A stretch of DNA of 64,000 nt, taken from NCBI GenBank assembly GCA_030770545.1, contig CM061100.1, positions 10,568,501-10,632,500 on the forward strand, in the 5' to 3' direction. Position 1 is the stretch's first letter. Each line of letters starts with the position of its first letter. Shown here one piece after another: positions 1 to 7,927 of the stretch. This DNA comes from Macropodus opercularis (Eukaryota > Chordata > Actinopteri > Anabantiformes > Osphronemidae). The notes beneath the pieces were generated by a model. That model was not told where the DNA came from and did not search any database. It was given only the letters and a program-made list of their open reading frames with translations. Made by a program: the position numbers and the translations under genes.

Positions 1-534
1 CATCAAATCCCCCGTGTTCTTCGGATCGATATGAAAATAATGAAATAGACCATATCAAACATCATTGGGTCTCACCACCTTTTTCATCACATTTGAATTT
101 CAATAGCAATTGACCTGCGCTGTTTTTGAATCAACCCACTGATACACGCACGTTGGGAATGAAAATACAGTTTGATTAGCTTAATTTGCTACGAAATGTT
201 GCCCTGGCTGTGACTGAATGAAGATATATACAATATAAGTACATGTAAAATAGTAATTATATTTGTAATGCTATAAACAAAGTGACATTTCATATACGTG
301 TTAACCTTGTCTGATGTCTGATGATAACACAGCAATGTATGTAATTAAAACTAGACGCTGGAGTAAGTGAAGCAAACAGACGCTTCCTTCCTTCGAAGGG
401 GAAACATCTGTGCCCTTGTTACCCTCTGCTTTATGTCATTTTTATGCCAAGCTAGTGCTGTAAGTGCTCCCACATCTGCTACAGTTTATATCATACGCAG
501 ATGCATCATGTGCAGAGGGAGCGCAAGCCCCTCA

Positions 535-553
535 CCCCCCCCCCCCCCCCCCC
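535..553 (+). repeat. Poly-C homopolymer (19 C)
   Basis: An uninterrupted run of 19 C, followed by AT and five more C. Such a run is length-unstable and prone to sequencing error. It breaks any reading frame proposed across it. Confidence 0.9.
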
Positions 554-1954
554 ATCCCCCGGCCAGTGGCTGAATTTAGTCCTCTTATCATTGATTCATG
601 CTCTTGGGGAAAAGTGACAAATTGGACCCTTTGCTTGCATAAGAGCACCTTATGGATCTGTCAGTGTGGGGAGGAGGGATGCTCTGACAGTCAAGGCCTG
701 TGGAAGATAAAAGAGAAAGAGGGAAGGAGCTCCAGGCATTAATCCTGGGGTCAATTTATATCTAAGGATGTTTTTTTACATCAAACATCAGTCCTAATTT
801 GTCCGGTTTGGGTCAGAAAATCTACTTTACAAAGTCATTTGCATTGTTCCATACAGTATATGCTTTCAACATAACTACAGATAAGCTTCTGCAGCATCTG
901 CCTCCTCATCTGGAAGTAAAAACAACATTTTGTTAGCAAACAAACGCCCTGAAATTTACAAGATGGGAATAAATTAGATGCTACAGTATAATAGTATAAT
1001 AAATATATAACATCAAAGACAAACATTTAAATTATTGTTTTAAATCATGACAAAATTACTGATCTAATCAAAGACACCAGCGCATCGCTTACATTTGTGT
1101 AGTCATTTCTGCTTAAATGTTGTCCGTCCTCTTTCTTTAGCCTCTATTTCTAGGTTCTCCAGAGTACAGTGTTCTGAGCTGGATACCAAGGCGTTACGGA
1201 GAAGCCGAAACATGTCAAAAAGTAGCTTACGGTGAGAACTCGGATTGACAGCGAGGAAGTGACAGCTGAGGTTGCAGAGGTCACCAGGGTCCCGTGGAGC
1301 TGATAGCCGGTGACGCGTGGCTGCGGGGACGGTGAAGGTGAGTGAGCCTAGGCGCCCTGTGAAGTGTGACACACCTTGTACCTTGGGGTGAGGGAGGGAG
1401 GGAGGGCGCGTCACCTTGTGGGTACAGTCCCGCGCCGCTGCACTGATGCGCTCCCTCAGCACGAGGGACTCTTAAAAAGTTTCCCCAGCATCAAATATTC
1501 ATTTTTTAATCATGTCTGCGAATGACTGCCTGCAAACAGACCTGTAGGTACAGCCTTGCATCAAAGGTGGAGCTAAAAGACGTTGATCACCGAGGATAAG
1601 AAGTTGACCCATGTTTAACTCGTTGCATCACTGTGCAAAAGGCCCCTGTTGTTACTACTCTACCAGCCATGTAAAAAAAAAATAGCTGCACACAATACAG
1701 CAGCCTGGATAAGACGTTCTTCTGGCAGTGAGTGGAAGTCCCGAGCGGCTTCCTGTCCGCTGATGTGTTTGCGGCAAGTGTCATGAGTAACGGCGCTCAA
1801 TTTCCACGTTTTGACGTAAGAGCGGACATTTGATAAATAGTTAGAAGACCCGAGCACATAAATGAGGCATAAATAATGCATAAATTAAGTGCCATTTTAT
1901 GGAGAGATGTCAGAGCGTTTCTCCAATAACGGGAAGATTAATGACCTGACTGTG

Positions 1955-1991
1955 GAGGGGGATGGGAGAGGGGGTGGGGGGGTGGGGGGGC
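1955..1991 (+). repeat. G-rich low-complexity tract
   Basis: Successive runs of 5, 3, 5, 7 and 7 G separated by one to three bases. This meets the simple pattern for a possible G-quadruplex on the + strand. There is no link to a gene. Confidence 0.6.
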
Positions 1992-2246
1992 GCAGTGGAA
2001 AGATCAAGGGATGAGTCCTCACTCTGACTGTTTTCAATCAATATCCCCGCGTATTTACAGAGACGGGATGGATGATGCAAGCAAAGCAAACCTCAGCTGA
2101 AGTTCCAGCGAGGGAAGAAGGAGTAGGCATTTAGCGTGACGACTCATTCGGGGAGGAAAAGCTCTCTGGCGTTAAACGCTGCACTTCAACACACAGCGGA
2201 GACGTCCAGCATGCACTTACTGTACCGGCCCGTGCTGGTGTGATAG

Positions 2247-2249
2247 AAA

Positions 2250-2290
<41 letters not shown>
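2247..2290 (+). repeat. Poly-A followed by (AT)n microsatellite
   Basis: Twelve A followed by about 16 AT units. It ends 53 bp before the retrotransposon's target duplication, so the element inserted beside an easily melted AT tract. Confidence 0.95.
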
Positions 2291-2295
<5 letters not shown>

Positions 2296-2343
2296 ATGTA
2301 ACCATAAAGTAACCTGCGCTCCGGAGATTACGAGATAAAAGGG

Positions 2344-2348
2344 AAACA
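2344..2348 (+). repeat. Target-site duplication, left copy (AAACA)
   Basis: AAACA lies immediately before the TGTGAC start of the 5' LTR and matches the five bases after the 3' LTR exactly. Five bp is the usual duplication made by Ty3/gypsy integrases. Confidence 0.93.
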
Positions 2349-2471
2349 TGTGACAGTATGGACTCGCTTTCCCACCAGGGGGAGCTATTTTGGACTTTGA
2401 GTTTGTTCCTTGTTTGTTCCCATACTGGTCCCCATACACACCTGTTCGTCATTATCATCACCTGGTCTTCA

Positions 2472-2508
2472 TATACTCCCCTCAGTCTGTCATTTGTCGC
2501 TGGTGTGT
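2472..2508 (+). promoter_or_regulatory. LTR promoter: TATA-like box and inferred transcription start at 2499
   Basis: CATATACTCC holds a TATA core at 2472-2475. Base 2499 lies 27 bp downstream and is the first base of GCTGGTGTGT, the segment complementary to the primer site. In self-priming elements of the Tf1 type the primer is the first bases of the RNA, so two independent cues point to the same start. The start itself is inferred. Confidence 0.72.
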
Positions 2509-2872
2509 CATTCCTGTTTGCTTGGTTCGTTTGTTCTCCCTCTTCCCCGACCTCTAGCTCTACTCAACTTCAGTAAGTCAGTCAGTTAGTTTTTCATAGC
2601 CTGTTTGTTCTCCTGCGTTGCAGTGTCTTTAGTTCGGTAGCGATAACTTTGTTTGTTTTTTCCCGCTTGCGGTGACTTTGTGTTTATAGACAGTTCAGTC
2701 AGGTTCTTTAGAATAACGTTTTGTATTATCCCGCTTGCGGTGAATTTTGGTTTGTAATATTTACATAGTTTAGCTCATAGTGTTGAATTTGGCCCACTAT
2801 CGTTTGTGTTCTTGTTTATCCCAAATTGTAGTTTTCTCCAGCTCTGCTGTGATTTTCTGTTTGACCTTAGTT

Positions 2873-2878
2873 AATAAA
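2873..2878 (+). promoter_or_regulatory. Polyadenylation signal copy in the 5' LTR
   Basis: AATAAA followed by a GT-rich stretch (CTTGTTGTG). This copy lies near the RNA 5' end and would be bypassed; the equivalent in the 3' LTR should be the one used. Confidence 0.8.
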
Positions 2879-2958
2879 ATCTTGTTGTGCGAAGGTTCAG
2901 CCTACTGGGTTCATTTGCACCTGGGTCCAACCTCACCTCGTGTCTGGTTCATAACAGT

Positions 2959-2968
2959 ACACACCAGC
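2959..2968 (+). promoter_or_regulatory. Primer-binding site, self-priming type
   Basis: ACACACCAGC starts 2 nt after the 5' LTR and is the exact reverse complement of LTR bases 2499-2508. No TGG-initial match to a tRNA 3' end is present at this place. In fission yeast Tf1, and proposed for related vertebrate elements, the first bases of the mRNA fold onto this site and, after cleavage, prime minus-strand DNA. The two-base gap (GT) would become the terminal bases removed by integrase. The Gag start codon follows after only 4 nt. Confidence 0.75.
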
Positions 2969-2972
2969 CAAC

Positions 2973-5840
2973 ATGGACCCAGCATCTGAGCCCGGGGTTG
3001 AACTTTCAGCAGCCACTTCTGGCCCGCCCCAGGTTTCGCAGCCAGAGCTGAGTAGATCAGAGCTCGAGGCGGTCAGAGAGACGGCTGAACAGGCTCTCCG
3101 ACTGAGCCGCCATTTTCAGTCGGAGGTCAGGTTGGCACTACCAACTCGGTTCAGCGGCGAGGCGGCGCAGTGCGAGACTTTTTTGTCCTCGCTTCGGCTC
3201 AAGTTTGAGCTCGAACCCCTAACATTTTTCACTGAAAGGAGCAAAGTCACATTCACCCTGTCTCAGCTTGAGGGGCGCGCGCTGGAATGGGGAATGGCTG
3301 AGTGGAACCGTGATGCTCAGTGCTGTAACAGCTTCAAGAAGTTCGCTGAGGAACTTTCCCTTATTTTTAATCCAGCCTCTAGCCGCCGCGTCACCGCTGC
3401 CACCATGTTTCGGCTCTCCCAGAGTGGGAGATCGGTTTATGAATACACCATAGAATTCAGGACGCTGGCAGCCCGCCTAGACTGGCCAGAGAGCATATTG
3501 GTGGACAAGTTTTACGAGGGGCTAGCCAGTAGGATTAAGGACGAGATGGTGGGGAGCGTTCTCCCCGATTCGCTGCACGGGTTGATGTCCCTGGCAGCCG
3601 CCGTGGATCAGCGTCACCACGAACGGGAACAGGAGCGACGCCTACTGGGAGATGCCAGGAGGACTCGGGGTAGTCATCCGCCGCCAGGAGAGCGTCGGCG
3701 GCGATCACTCGATCCCGAGGGGTGGCTCAACCTGGGGTGGCATCCTCCGCGACGTCCATCGGTCCCACCCACATTTGCCCCGTCGACTGGTCCAGCGACA
3801 ACTCCTGAACCTGCCGTTGCAAACCCGGAAGAGGAGCCCATGCAGATCGGCAGATATCGGCTCTCGAGTGAGGAACGGAGGAGACGCATGGTCGGGGGTC
3901 TGTGCATGTATTGCGGGCAGGGGGGCCACAGGGCGGCAAACTGCCCGATTAAACGACAACGCTCACCAGCAGCCCGAGAGACGCTGGTGAGCAGGTCCGC
4001 CCAGATTTCTCCCTCCACTACGCCCTCCATGGAGGTCGTTTTTTCAGCATCCGGTAGGGACCAGACGGTCACAGCCCTGGTGGACTCGGGAGCAGAGGCC
4101 AACTTCATGGACCAAGACCTGGCCAACTCGCAGGGACTAACATTACACCGTCTGGTAAGGCCGATCACGGTACGGTCTTTTAATAACTGCGTAATTCACT
4201 CCATTGACTATCGCACTGAACCGTTGAGGATGACGGTTGCCGGCAACCACCAGGAGGTGCTGGAGTTCAACGTGTTCAGATGTTCTGACTCTCCCGTTAT
4301 CCTGGGGCTGCCCTGGCTCCAGAAACACGATCCACACGTCAGCTGGGTCACATGCAAAATTTTAGGCTGGAGCAAATTTTGTCTTCAGCATTGTCTTTTG
4401 TCCGCACCTCTTTCTACTCGCCCCACAGGAAAGGAGGTTAAGTCAGCTGCTGTGGATCTCACTGGAGTGCCGAGGGAATACCACGACCTAGCACTGGTCT
4501 TCAGCAAGGAGAGAGCCACTTCTCTTCCTCCACATCGTCCCTACGATTGTGGCATCGACCTGCTTCCTGGGACAACGCCCCCCAAGGGTCGAATCTTCTC
4601 CCTCACACAGCCCGAACGTGAGGCCATGGACGAATATATAAACGGGGCTCTGACGTCGGGCATCGTTCGGCCTTCCTCGTCACCGGCTGGGGCAGGTTTC
4701 TTCTTTGTTGGTAAGAAGGACGGTGGTCTGCGTCCTTGCATTGATTACAGGGGTCTTAACGCGATTACAGTAAAGAATAAATACCCCTTGCCACTTATCT
4801 CGTCGGCCTTCGAGATGCTGCAGGAGGCCACTGTGTTTTCTAAGTTGGATCTGAGAAACGCTTACCATTTAGTTCGAATCAGGGAAGGCGACGAATGGAA
4901 GACTGCCTTCAACACACCAAGTGGGCATTATGAATATCTGGTTATGCCGTTCGGCCTCACTAACGCTCCTGCTGTCTTTCAGGCTCTGGTCAACGACGTG
5001 CTACGGGACATGGTAAATCACTTCGTCTTTGTGTATTTAGATGACATTCTGATTTACTCCCGTTCTCAGGAGGAGCACGTTGACCACGTGAGGGCAGTTC
5101 TGTTACGGCTGCTGGAGAATCAGCTCTACGTAAAAGCTGAGAAGTGTGAATTTCATACCACTAAGACGTCGTTCCTAGGTTTCATTGTCGAACCAGGAAA
5201 GGTGGGCATGGATCCCGCCAAGGTGACGGCGGTCACGGACTGGGCGGAGCCCAAGAGTCGCCAACAGTTGCAACGGTTCCTTGGTTTTGCTAACTTTTAT
5301 CGTAGGTTCATTAAGGACTTTAGTAAGGTGGCAGCTCCTCTGCACGCCCTCACCTCCACCAAAGCAGCTTTCCGGTGGTCCCCCGAGGCTGGAGCTGCGT
5401 TCGTCAAGTTGAAGAGGCTGTTCACGTCGGCACCCATTCTCCGCCTGCCGGATCTTTCACGTCAATTTATCGTGGAGGTGGACGCCTCCAACACAGGAGT
5501 CGGAGCCGTTCTCTCACAACGCTTCGAGGACCAAAAGGTACACCCCTGCGCCTTTTTTTCCAGGAGATTAACCAGTGCCGAAAGAAATTACGACGTGGGA
5601 AACCGCGAGCTTCTGGCGGTGAAATTAGCCCTCGAGGAGTGGAGGCACTGGCTGGAGGGCACCACGCTCCCTTTCCTCGTATGGACAGATCATAAGAACC
5701 TGGAATACATCAGAACGGCCAGGAGACTAAACGCTCGTCAGTCACGGTGGGCGTTATTTTTCACACGATTTAATTTCTCTCTCTCTTATCGTCCCGGGTC
5801 AGAGAATGTCAAGCCAGATGCACTCTCCAGGCAGTTTTGA
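2973..5840 (+). CDS. gag-pol: Gag-protease-reverse transcriptase-RNase H polyprotein (955 aa)
   Basis: A single frame joins Gag to Pol. Residues about 60-210 form a retrotransposon Gag core; an arginine- and proline-rich linker follows; a CCHC zinc knuckle is at C311, C314, H319, C324; the aspartic protease motif DSG is at 371-373. Reverse transcriptase spans about 526-720, with the motif A aspartate at D626 and the YLDD box at 688-691. RNase H spans about 830-950, with D837, E879 and D906 as likely metal ligands. All key residues are present and no internal stop occurs. The start at 2973 is chosen because it is the first ATG after the primer site, in a good context (A at -3, G at +4). The frame stops just after the RNase H end, before integrase; the family normally continues in frame. 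Reverse transcription takes place in Gag particles, and its product is handed to integrase. Confidence 0.95.
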   Translation: MDPASEPGVELSAATSGPPQVSQPELSRSELEAVRETAEQALRLSRHFQSEVRLALPTRFSGEAAQCETFLSSLRLKFELEPLTFFTERSKVTFTLSQLEGRALEWGMAEWNRDAQCCNSFKKFAEELSLIFNPASSRRVTAATMFRLSQSGRSVYEYTIEFRTLAARLDWPESILVDKFYEGLASRIKDEMVGSVLPDSLHGLMSLAAAVDQRHHEREQERRLLGDARRTRGSHPPPGERRRRSLDPEGWLNLGWHPPRRPSVPPTFAPSTGPATTPEPAVANPEEEPMQIGRYRLSSEERRRRMVGGLCMYCGQGGHRAANCPIKRQRSPAARETLVSRSAQISPSTTPSMEVVFSASGRDQTVTALVDSGAEANFMDQDLANSQGLTLHRLVRPITVRSFNNCVIHSIDYRTEPLRMTVAGNHQEVLEFNVFRCSDSPVILGLPWLQKHDPHVSWVTCKILGWSKFCLQHCLLSAPLSTRPTGKEVKSAAVDLTGVPREYHDLALVFSKERATSLPPHRPYDCGIDLLPGTTPPKGRIFSLTQPEREAMDEYINGALTSGIVRPSSSPAGAGFFFVGKKDGGLRPCIDYRGLNAITVKNKYPLPLISSAFEMLQEATVFSKLDLRNAYHLVRIREGDEWKTAFNTPSGHYEYLVMPFGLTNAPAVFQALVNDVLRDMVNHFVFVYLDDILIYSRSQEEHVDHVRAVLLRLLENQLYVKAEKCEFHTTKTSFLGFIVEPGKVGMDPAKVTAVTDWAEPKSRQQLQRFLGFANFYRRFIKDFSKVAAPLHALTSTKAAFRWSPEAGAAFVKLKRLFTSAPILRLPDLSRQFIVEVDASNTGVGAVLSQRFEDQKVHPCAFFSRRLTSAERNYDVGNRELLAVKLALEEWRHWLEGTTLPFLVWTDHKNLEYIRTARRLNARQSRWALFFTRFNFSLSYRPGSENVKPDALSRQF

Positions 5841-7257
5841 GAGTCCGGAGAGTGAGGAGTCCAGTCCTACGGAGGACTATATCCTCGAACCCACCAGGAT
5901 CAGAGCGATGCGGTGGGATATCGAGGCGCGAGTTCGTGAGTTCCGCCACACCCAACCAGTTCCGGAGGGAGGTCCTCCACACCGTCTGTTCGTTCCTGTT
6001 TGTCTTCGTCCCCAGGTGCTGAAGTGGGGACATGACTCCAGACTAGCCTGTCATCCTGGAGTCTCTCGCACAATCGCCATGATCGCACAACGCTTCTGGT
6101 GGCCTTCCATGAGGGTAGACGTCCGCAGATACGTCACAGCCTGCCGGACGTGCGCCACCAACAAGACTTCGCACAGACCGCCGGCCGGTCTGTTACGTCC
6201 CTTGCCAGTTCCGTCACGCCCTTGGTCACATGTCTCGATGGACTTCATCACGGGTCTTCCCCCGTCGGCGGGTAAGACCACCATACTTACCATTGTGGAC
6301 CGCTTTTCTAAGTCGATTCACCTTGTTTCCCTGCCCAAGTTACCGTCCGCTCATGAGACAGCCCAACTCCTAATTCTGCACGTAGTGAGGCTCCATGGTA
6401 TTCCCGAAGACATTGTGTCGGACCGAGGACCCCAGTTCGCCTCGGCTGTCTGGAGGGAGTTCTGTGGGGCACTTGGAACCTCGGTCAGTCTGTCCTCTGG
6501 TTTTCACCCACAAACTAATGGGCAGACAGAGAGGATCAACCAGGAGGTGGAGACTCTACTAAGGTGCACCATCTCAGCCCAACCCAGGACCTGGAGTTCC
6601 CAATTGCCGTGGATAGAATACGCACACAACACACTCCCGTCATTTGCCCTAGGGTGTTCCCCGTTCGAGGCGGCTCATGGATTCCAGCCGCCCCTCTTCC
6701 CGGAGCAGGGTCCCAAGGTCGGAGTTTCCTCAATCTCCGCCTACATCAGGCGATGCAGAGCCACATGGACCAGAGTAAGGGCCCAACTGCTCCGGGGTCA
6801 AGCACAGGCTGAGCGGTATGCCAATCGCCGCCGTTCTCCAGCGCCCGAGTATAAAGTAGGTGATCTAGTTTGGCTCTCGACGAAGGATTTGAAACTAAAA
6901 GACTATTGCAGGAAGCTCTCCCCTAGGTTTGTCGGTCCTTTTCGCATATCCAACATTATCAACCCGGTTTCTGTCAGACTCGAACTTCCCAATAGTATGA
7001 GGGTCCATCCAGTTTTCCATGTGTCATGCATTAAACCTGTGGTCTCTCCTGTTTTCTCTTCCCCGGTTGACGCCCCCCCCCCCCGCCCGCATCATCGACG
7101 GGGGCCCGGCTTATACGGTCAGTTCCATCCTCCGGTCCCGGCGACGAGGTCGCGGTCTCCAGTACCTGGTGGACTGGGAGGGATATGGACCGGAACACCG
7201 CAGCTGGGTCCCCTCGAGGCACGTTCTGGATCCGTCGCTGATCAGGGACTTCCATGA
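5806..7257 (+). CDS. pol: Integrase region of the gypsy pol, +1 frame
   Basis: The homologous part begins near 5838, directly after the RNase H end; the ATG at 5806 lies inside the RNase H coding stretch and is probably not a real start. Numbering from 5806, the zinc-binding HHCC module is H76, H83, C113, C116. The catalytic triad is D146, D206, E242, with the exact D-X35-E spacing of retroviral-type integrases. A GPY/F-type module follows around residues 370-412 (FVGPF). These residues are intact, so the catalytic core looks functional. After the GPY/F module the frame runs into a 12-C tract; from there to the stop at 7257 the translation is out of frame and no longer meaningful. Translation must depend on a frame change from Gag-Pol or is lost in this copy. 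Confidence 0.9.
   Translation: MSSQMHSPGSFESPESEESSPTEDYILEPTRIRAMRWDIEARVREFRHTQPVPEGGPPHRLFVPVCLRPQVLKWGHDSRLACHPGVSRTIAMIAQRFWWPSMRVDVRRYVTACRTCATNKTSHRPPAGLLRPLPVPSRPWSHVSMDFITGLPPSAGKTTILTIVDRFSKSIHLVSLPKLPSAHETAQLLILHVVRLHGIPEDIVSDRGPQFASAVWREFCGALGTSVSLSSGFHPQTNGQTERINQEVETLLRCTISAQPRTWSSQLPWIEYAHNTLPSFALGCSPFEAAHGFQPPLFPEQGPKVGVSSISAYIRRCRATWTRVRAQLLRGQAQAERYANRRRSPAPEYKVGDLVWLSTKDLKLKDYCRKLSPRFVGPFRISNIINPVSVRLELPNSMRVHPVFHVSCIKPVVSPVFSSPVDAPPPRPHHRRGPGLYGQFHPPVPATRSRSPVPGGLGGIWTGTPQLGPLEARSGSVADQGLP
5835..5840 (+). other. First frame break: TTTT-GA between RNase H and integrase
   Basis: The first frame ends TTT TGA inside a run of four T. Integrase similarity resumes at once in the +1 frame, which is open across this point. 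The simplest reading is a one-base gain in the T run. The alternative is a +1 shift at a slippery UUU-U beside a stop codon, as in antizyme and bacterial RF2 mRNAs, but this is an unusual place for a gypsy element. Confidence 0.75.
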
Positions 7258-7282
7258 ACGGCATCCAGAGGAACCCTCTTAG
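7019..7282 (+). CDS. Chromodomain end of the gypsy pol, second +1 frame
   Basis: The meaningful part starts after the C tract, near 7085. The chromodomain runs from Y at 7112 (YTVSSIL) through YLVDWEGY and SWVP to the stop TAG at 7280-7282. It has the expected aromatic cage positions: the first Y, the W of VDWEGY and the later W. Chromovirus chromodomains bind modified histone H3 tails and steer integrase to particular chromatin. The ATG at 7019 is within integrase and is not a likely start. In an undisturbed element this would be the C-terminus of Pol. The stop lies 32 bp before the 3' LTR. Confidence 0.85.
   Translation: MCHALNLWSLLFSLPRLTPPPPARIIDGGPAYTVSSILRSRRRGRGLQYLVDWEGYGPEHRSWVPSRHVLDPSLIRDFHERHPEEPS
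7073..7084 (+). other. Second frame break: 12-C tract before the chromodomain
   Basis: Twelve C interrupt the linker between integrase and chromodomain. The chromodomain is open only in the frame +1 from integrase. Length change in the homopolymer, during reverse transcription or in the assembly, is the likeliest cause. Confidence 0.75.
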
Positions 7283-7301
7283 GTCGCCGGGAGGCGCCCG
7301 T

Positions 7302-7314
7302 GGGGGGGGGGCTC
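7302..7314 (+). promoter_or_regulatory. Polypurine tract for plus-strand priming
   Basis: Ten G at 7302-7311 followed by CTC directly before the 3' LTR. A purine run here is required to prime plus-strand DNA. The three pyrimidine-rich bases between the G run and TGTGAC leave the exact cleavage point uncertain. Confidence 0.75.
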
Positions 7315-7922
7315 TGTGACAGTATGGACTCGCTTTCCCACCAGGGGGAGCTATTTTGGACTTTGAGTTTGTTCCTTGTTTGTTCCCATACTGGTCCCCA
7401 TACACACCTGTTCGTCATTATCATCACCTGGTCTTCATATACTCCCCTCAGTCTGTCATTTGTCGCTGGTGTGTCATTCCTGTTTGCTTGGTTCGTTTGT
7501 TCTCCCTCTTCCCCGACCTCTAGCTCTACTCAACTTCAGTAAGTCAGTCAGTTAGTTTTTCATAGCCTGTTTGTTCTCCTGCGTTGCAGTGTCTTTAGTT
7601 CGGTAGCGATAACTTTGTTTGTTTTTTCCCGCTTGTGGTGACTTTGTGTTTATAGACAGTTCAGTCAGGTTCTTTAGAATAACGTTTTGTATTATCCCGC
7701 TTGCGGTGAATTTTGGTTTGTAATATTTACATAGTTTAGCTCATAGTGTTGAATTTGGCCCACTATCGTTTGTGTTCTTGTTTATCCCAAATTGTAGTTT
7801 TCTCCAGCTCTGCTGTGATTTTCTGTTTGACCTTAGTTAATAAAATCTTGTTGTGCGAAGGTTCAGCCTACTGGGTTCATTTGCACCTGGGTCCAACCTC
7901 ACCTCGTGTCTGGTTCATAACA
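7315..7922 (+). repeat. 3' LTR of the gypsy element
   Basis: Identical to the 5' LTR by eye over 608 bp except T at 7636 where the 5' LTR has C at 2670. That site is a CpG in the 5' copy, so the change fits deamination of a methylated cytosine after insertion. The change also breaks the pairing of the first CCGCTTGCGG motif in this copy. Confidence 0.97.
7839..7844 (+). terminator. Polyadenylation signal of the element (3' LTR)
   Basis: AATAAA followed within a few bases by CTTGTTGTG, a GT-rich downstream element. Cleavage is expected near 7858-7868, which would define the R/U5 boundary. Confidence 0.8.
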
Positions 7923-7927
7923 AAACA
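7923..7927 (+). repeat. Target-site duplication, right copy (AAACA)
   Basis: AAACA immediately follows the 3' LTR end (ATAACA) and matches bases 2344-2348. Confidence 0.93.

Larger units (their letters stand above)
1..2343. other. Non-coding left flank
   Basis: No reading frame here resembles a known protein; all are short and overlap frames on the other strand. The stretch holds a poly-C tract, a GGGA-rich patch near 1390-1406, a G-rich run at 1955-1991 and an A/AT tract just before the retrotransposon. A GC-richer patch at about 1230-1460 contains several CpGs but no promoter or exon that I can defend. Confidence 0.6.
2349..2956 (+). repeat. 5' LTR of the gypsy element
   Basis: It begins TGTGACAG and ends TTCATAACA and aligns without gaps to the 3' LTR at a constant offset of 4966 bp. 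The inferred layout is U3 2349-2498, R from 2499 to the poly(A) site about 15-25 nt after the AATAAA at 2873, then U5 to 2956. It contains a TATA-like box and two copies of a 14-bp motif with the core CCGCTTGCGG (2662-2675 and 2730-2743). Short open frames within it are not expected to be genes. Confidence 0.97.
2344..7927 (+). mobile_element. Full-length Ty3/gypsy chromovirus LTR retrotransposon with target duplication
   Basis: Two 608-bp LTRs with TG...CA ends flank, in order, a self-complementary primer site, a Gag-protease-RT-RNase H frame, integrase, chromodomain and a G-rich polypurine tract. The domain order RT-RNase H-integrase and the C-terminal chromodomain place it in the chromovirus branch of Ty3/gypsy; the self-priming architecture suggests the Tf1/sushi group. 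A 5-bp direct repeat, AAACA, abuts both LTRs. The LTRs differ at 1 of 608 sites, so the insertion is recent. Two +1 frame changes interrupt the coding region. Either this copy is defective, or frameshifting is used, or the homopolymers are miscalled. There is no envelope gene: nothing but about 30 bp separates the last stop from the 3' LTR. Confidence 0.97.

Noticed and set aside
2358..2989. Short plus-strand frames within the 5' LTR, repeated in the 3' LTR
   Set aside because: They lie in LTR regulatory and leader sequence; duplication follows from the LTRs, not from selection on a protein.
3674..4168. 164-codon open frame on the minus strand inside gag-pol
   Set aside because: It is the antisense shadow of a real coding frame with arginine- and proline-rich codons; no domain and no independent signals.
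7283..7314. Possible envelope gene downstream of pol
   Set aside because: Only 32 bp separate the last stop from the 3' LTR; the element has no envelope.
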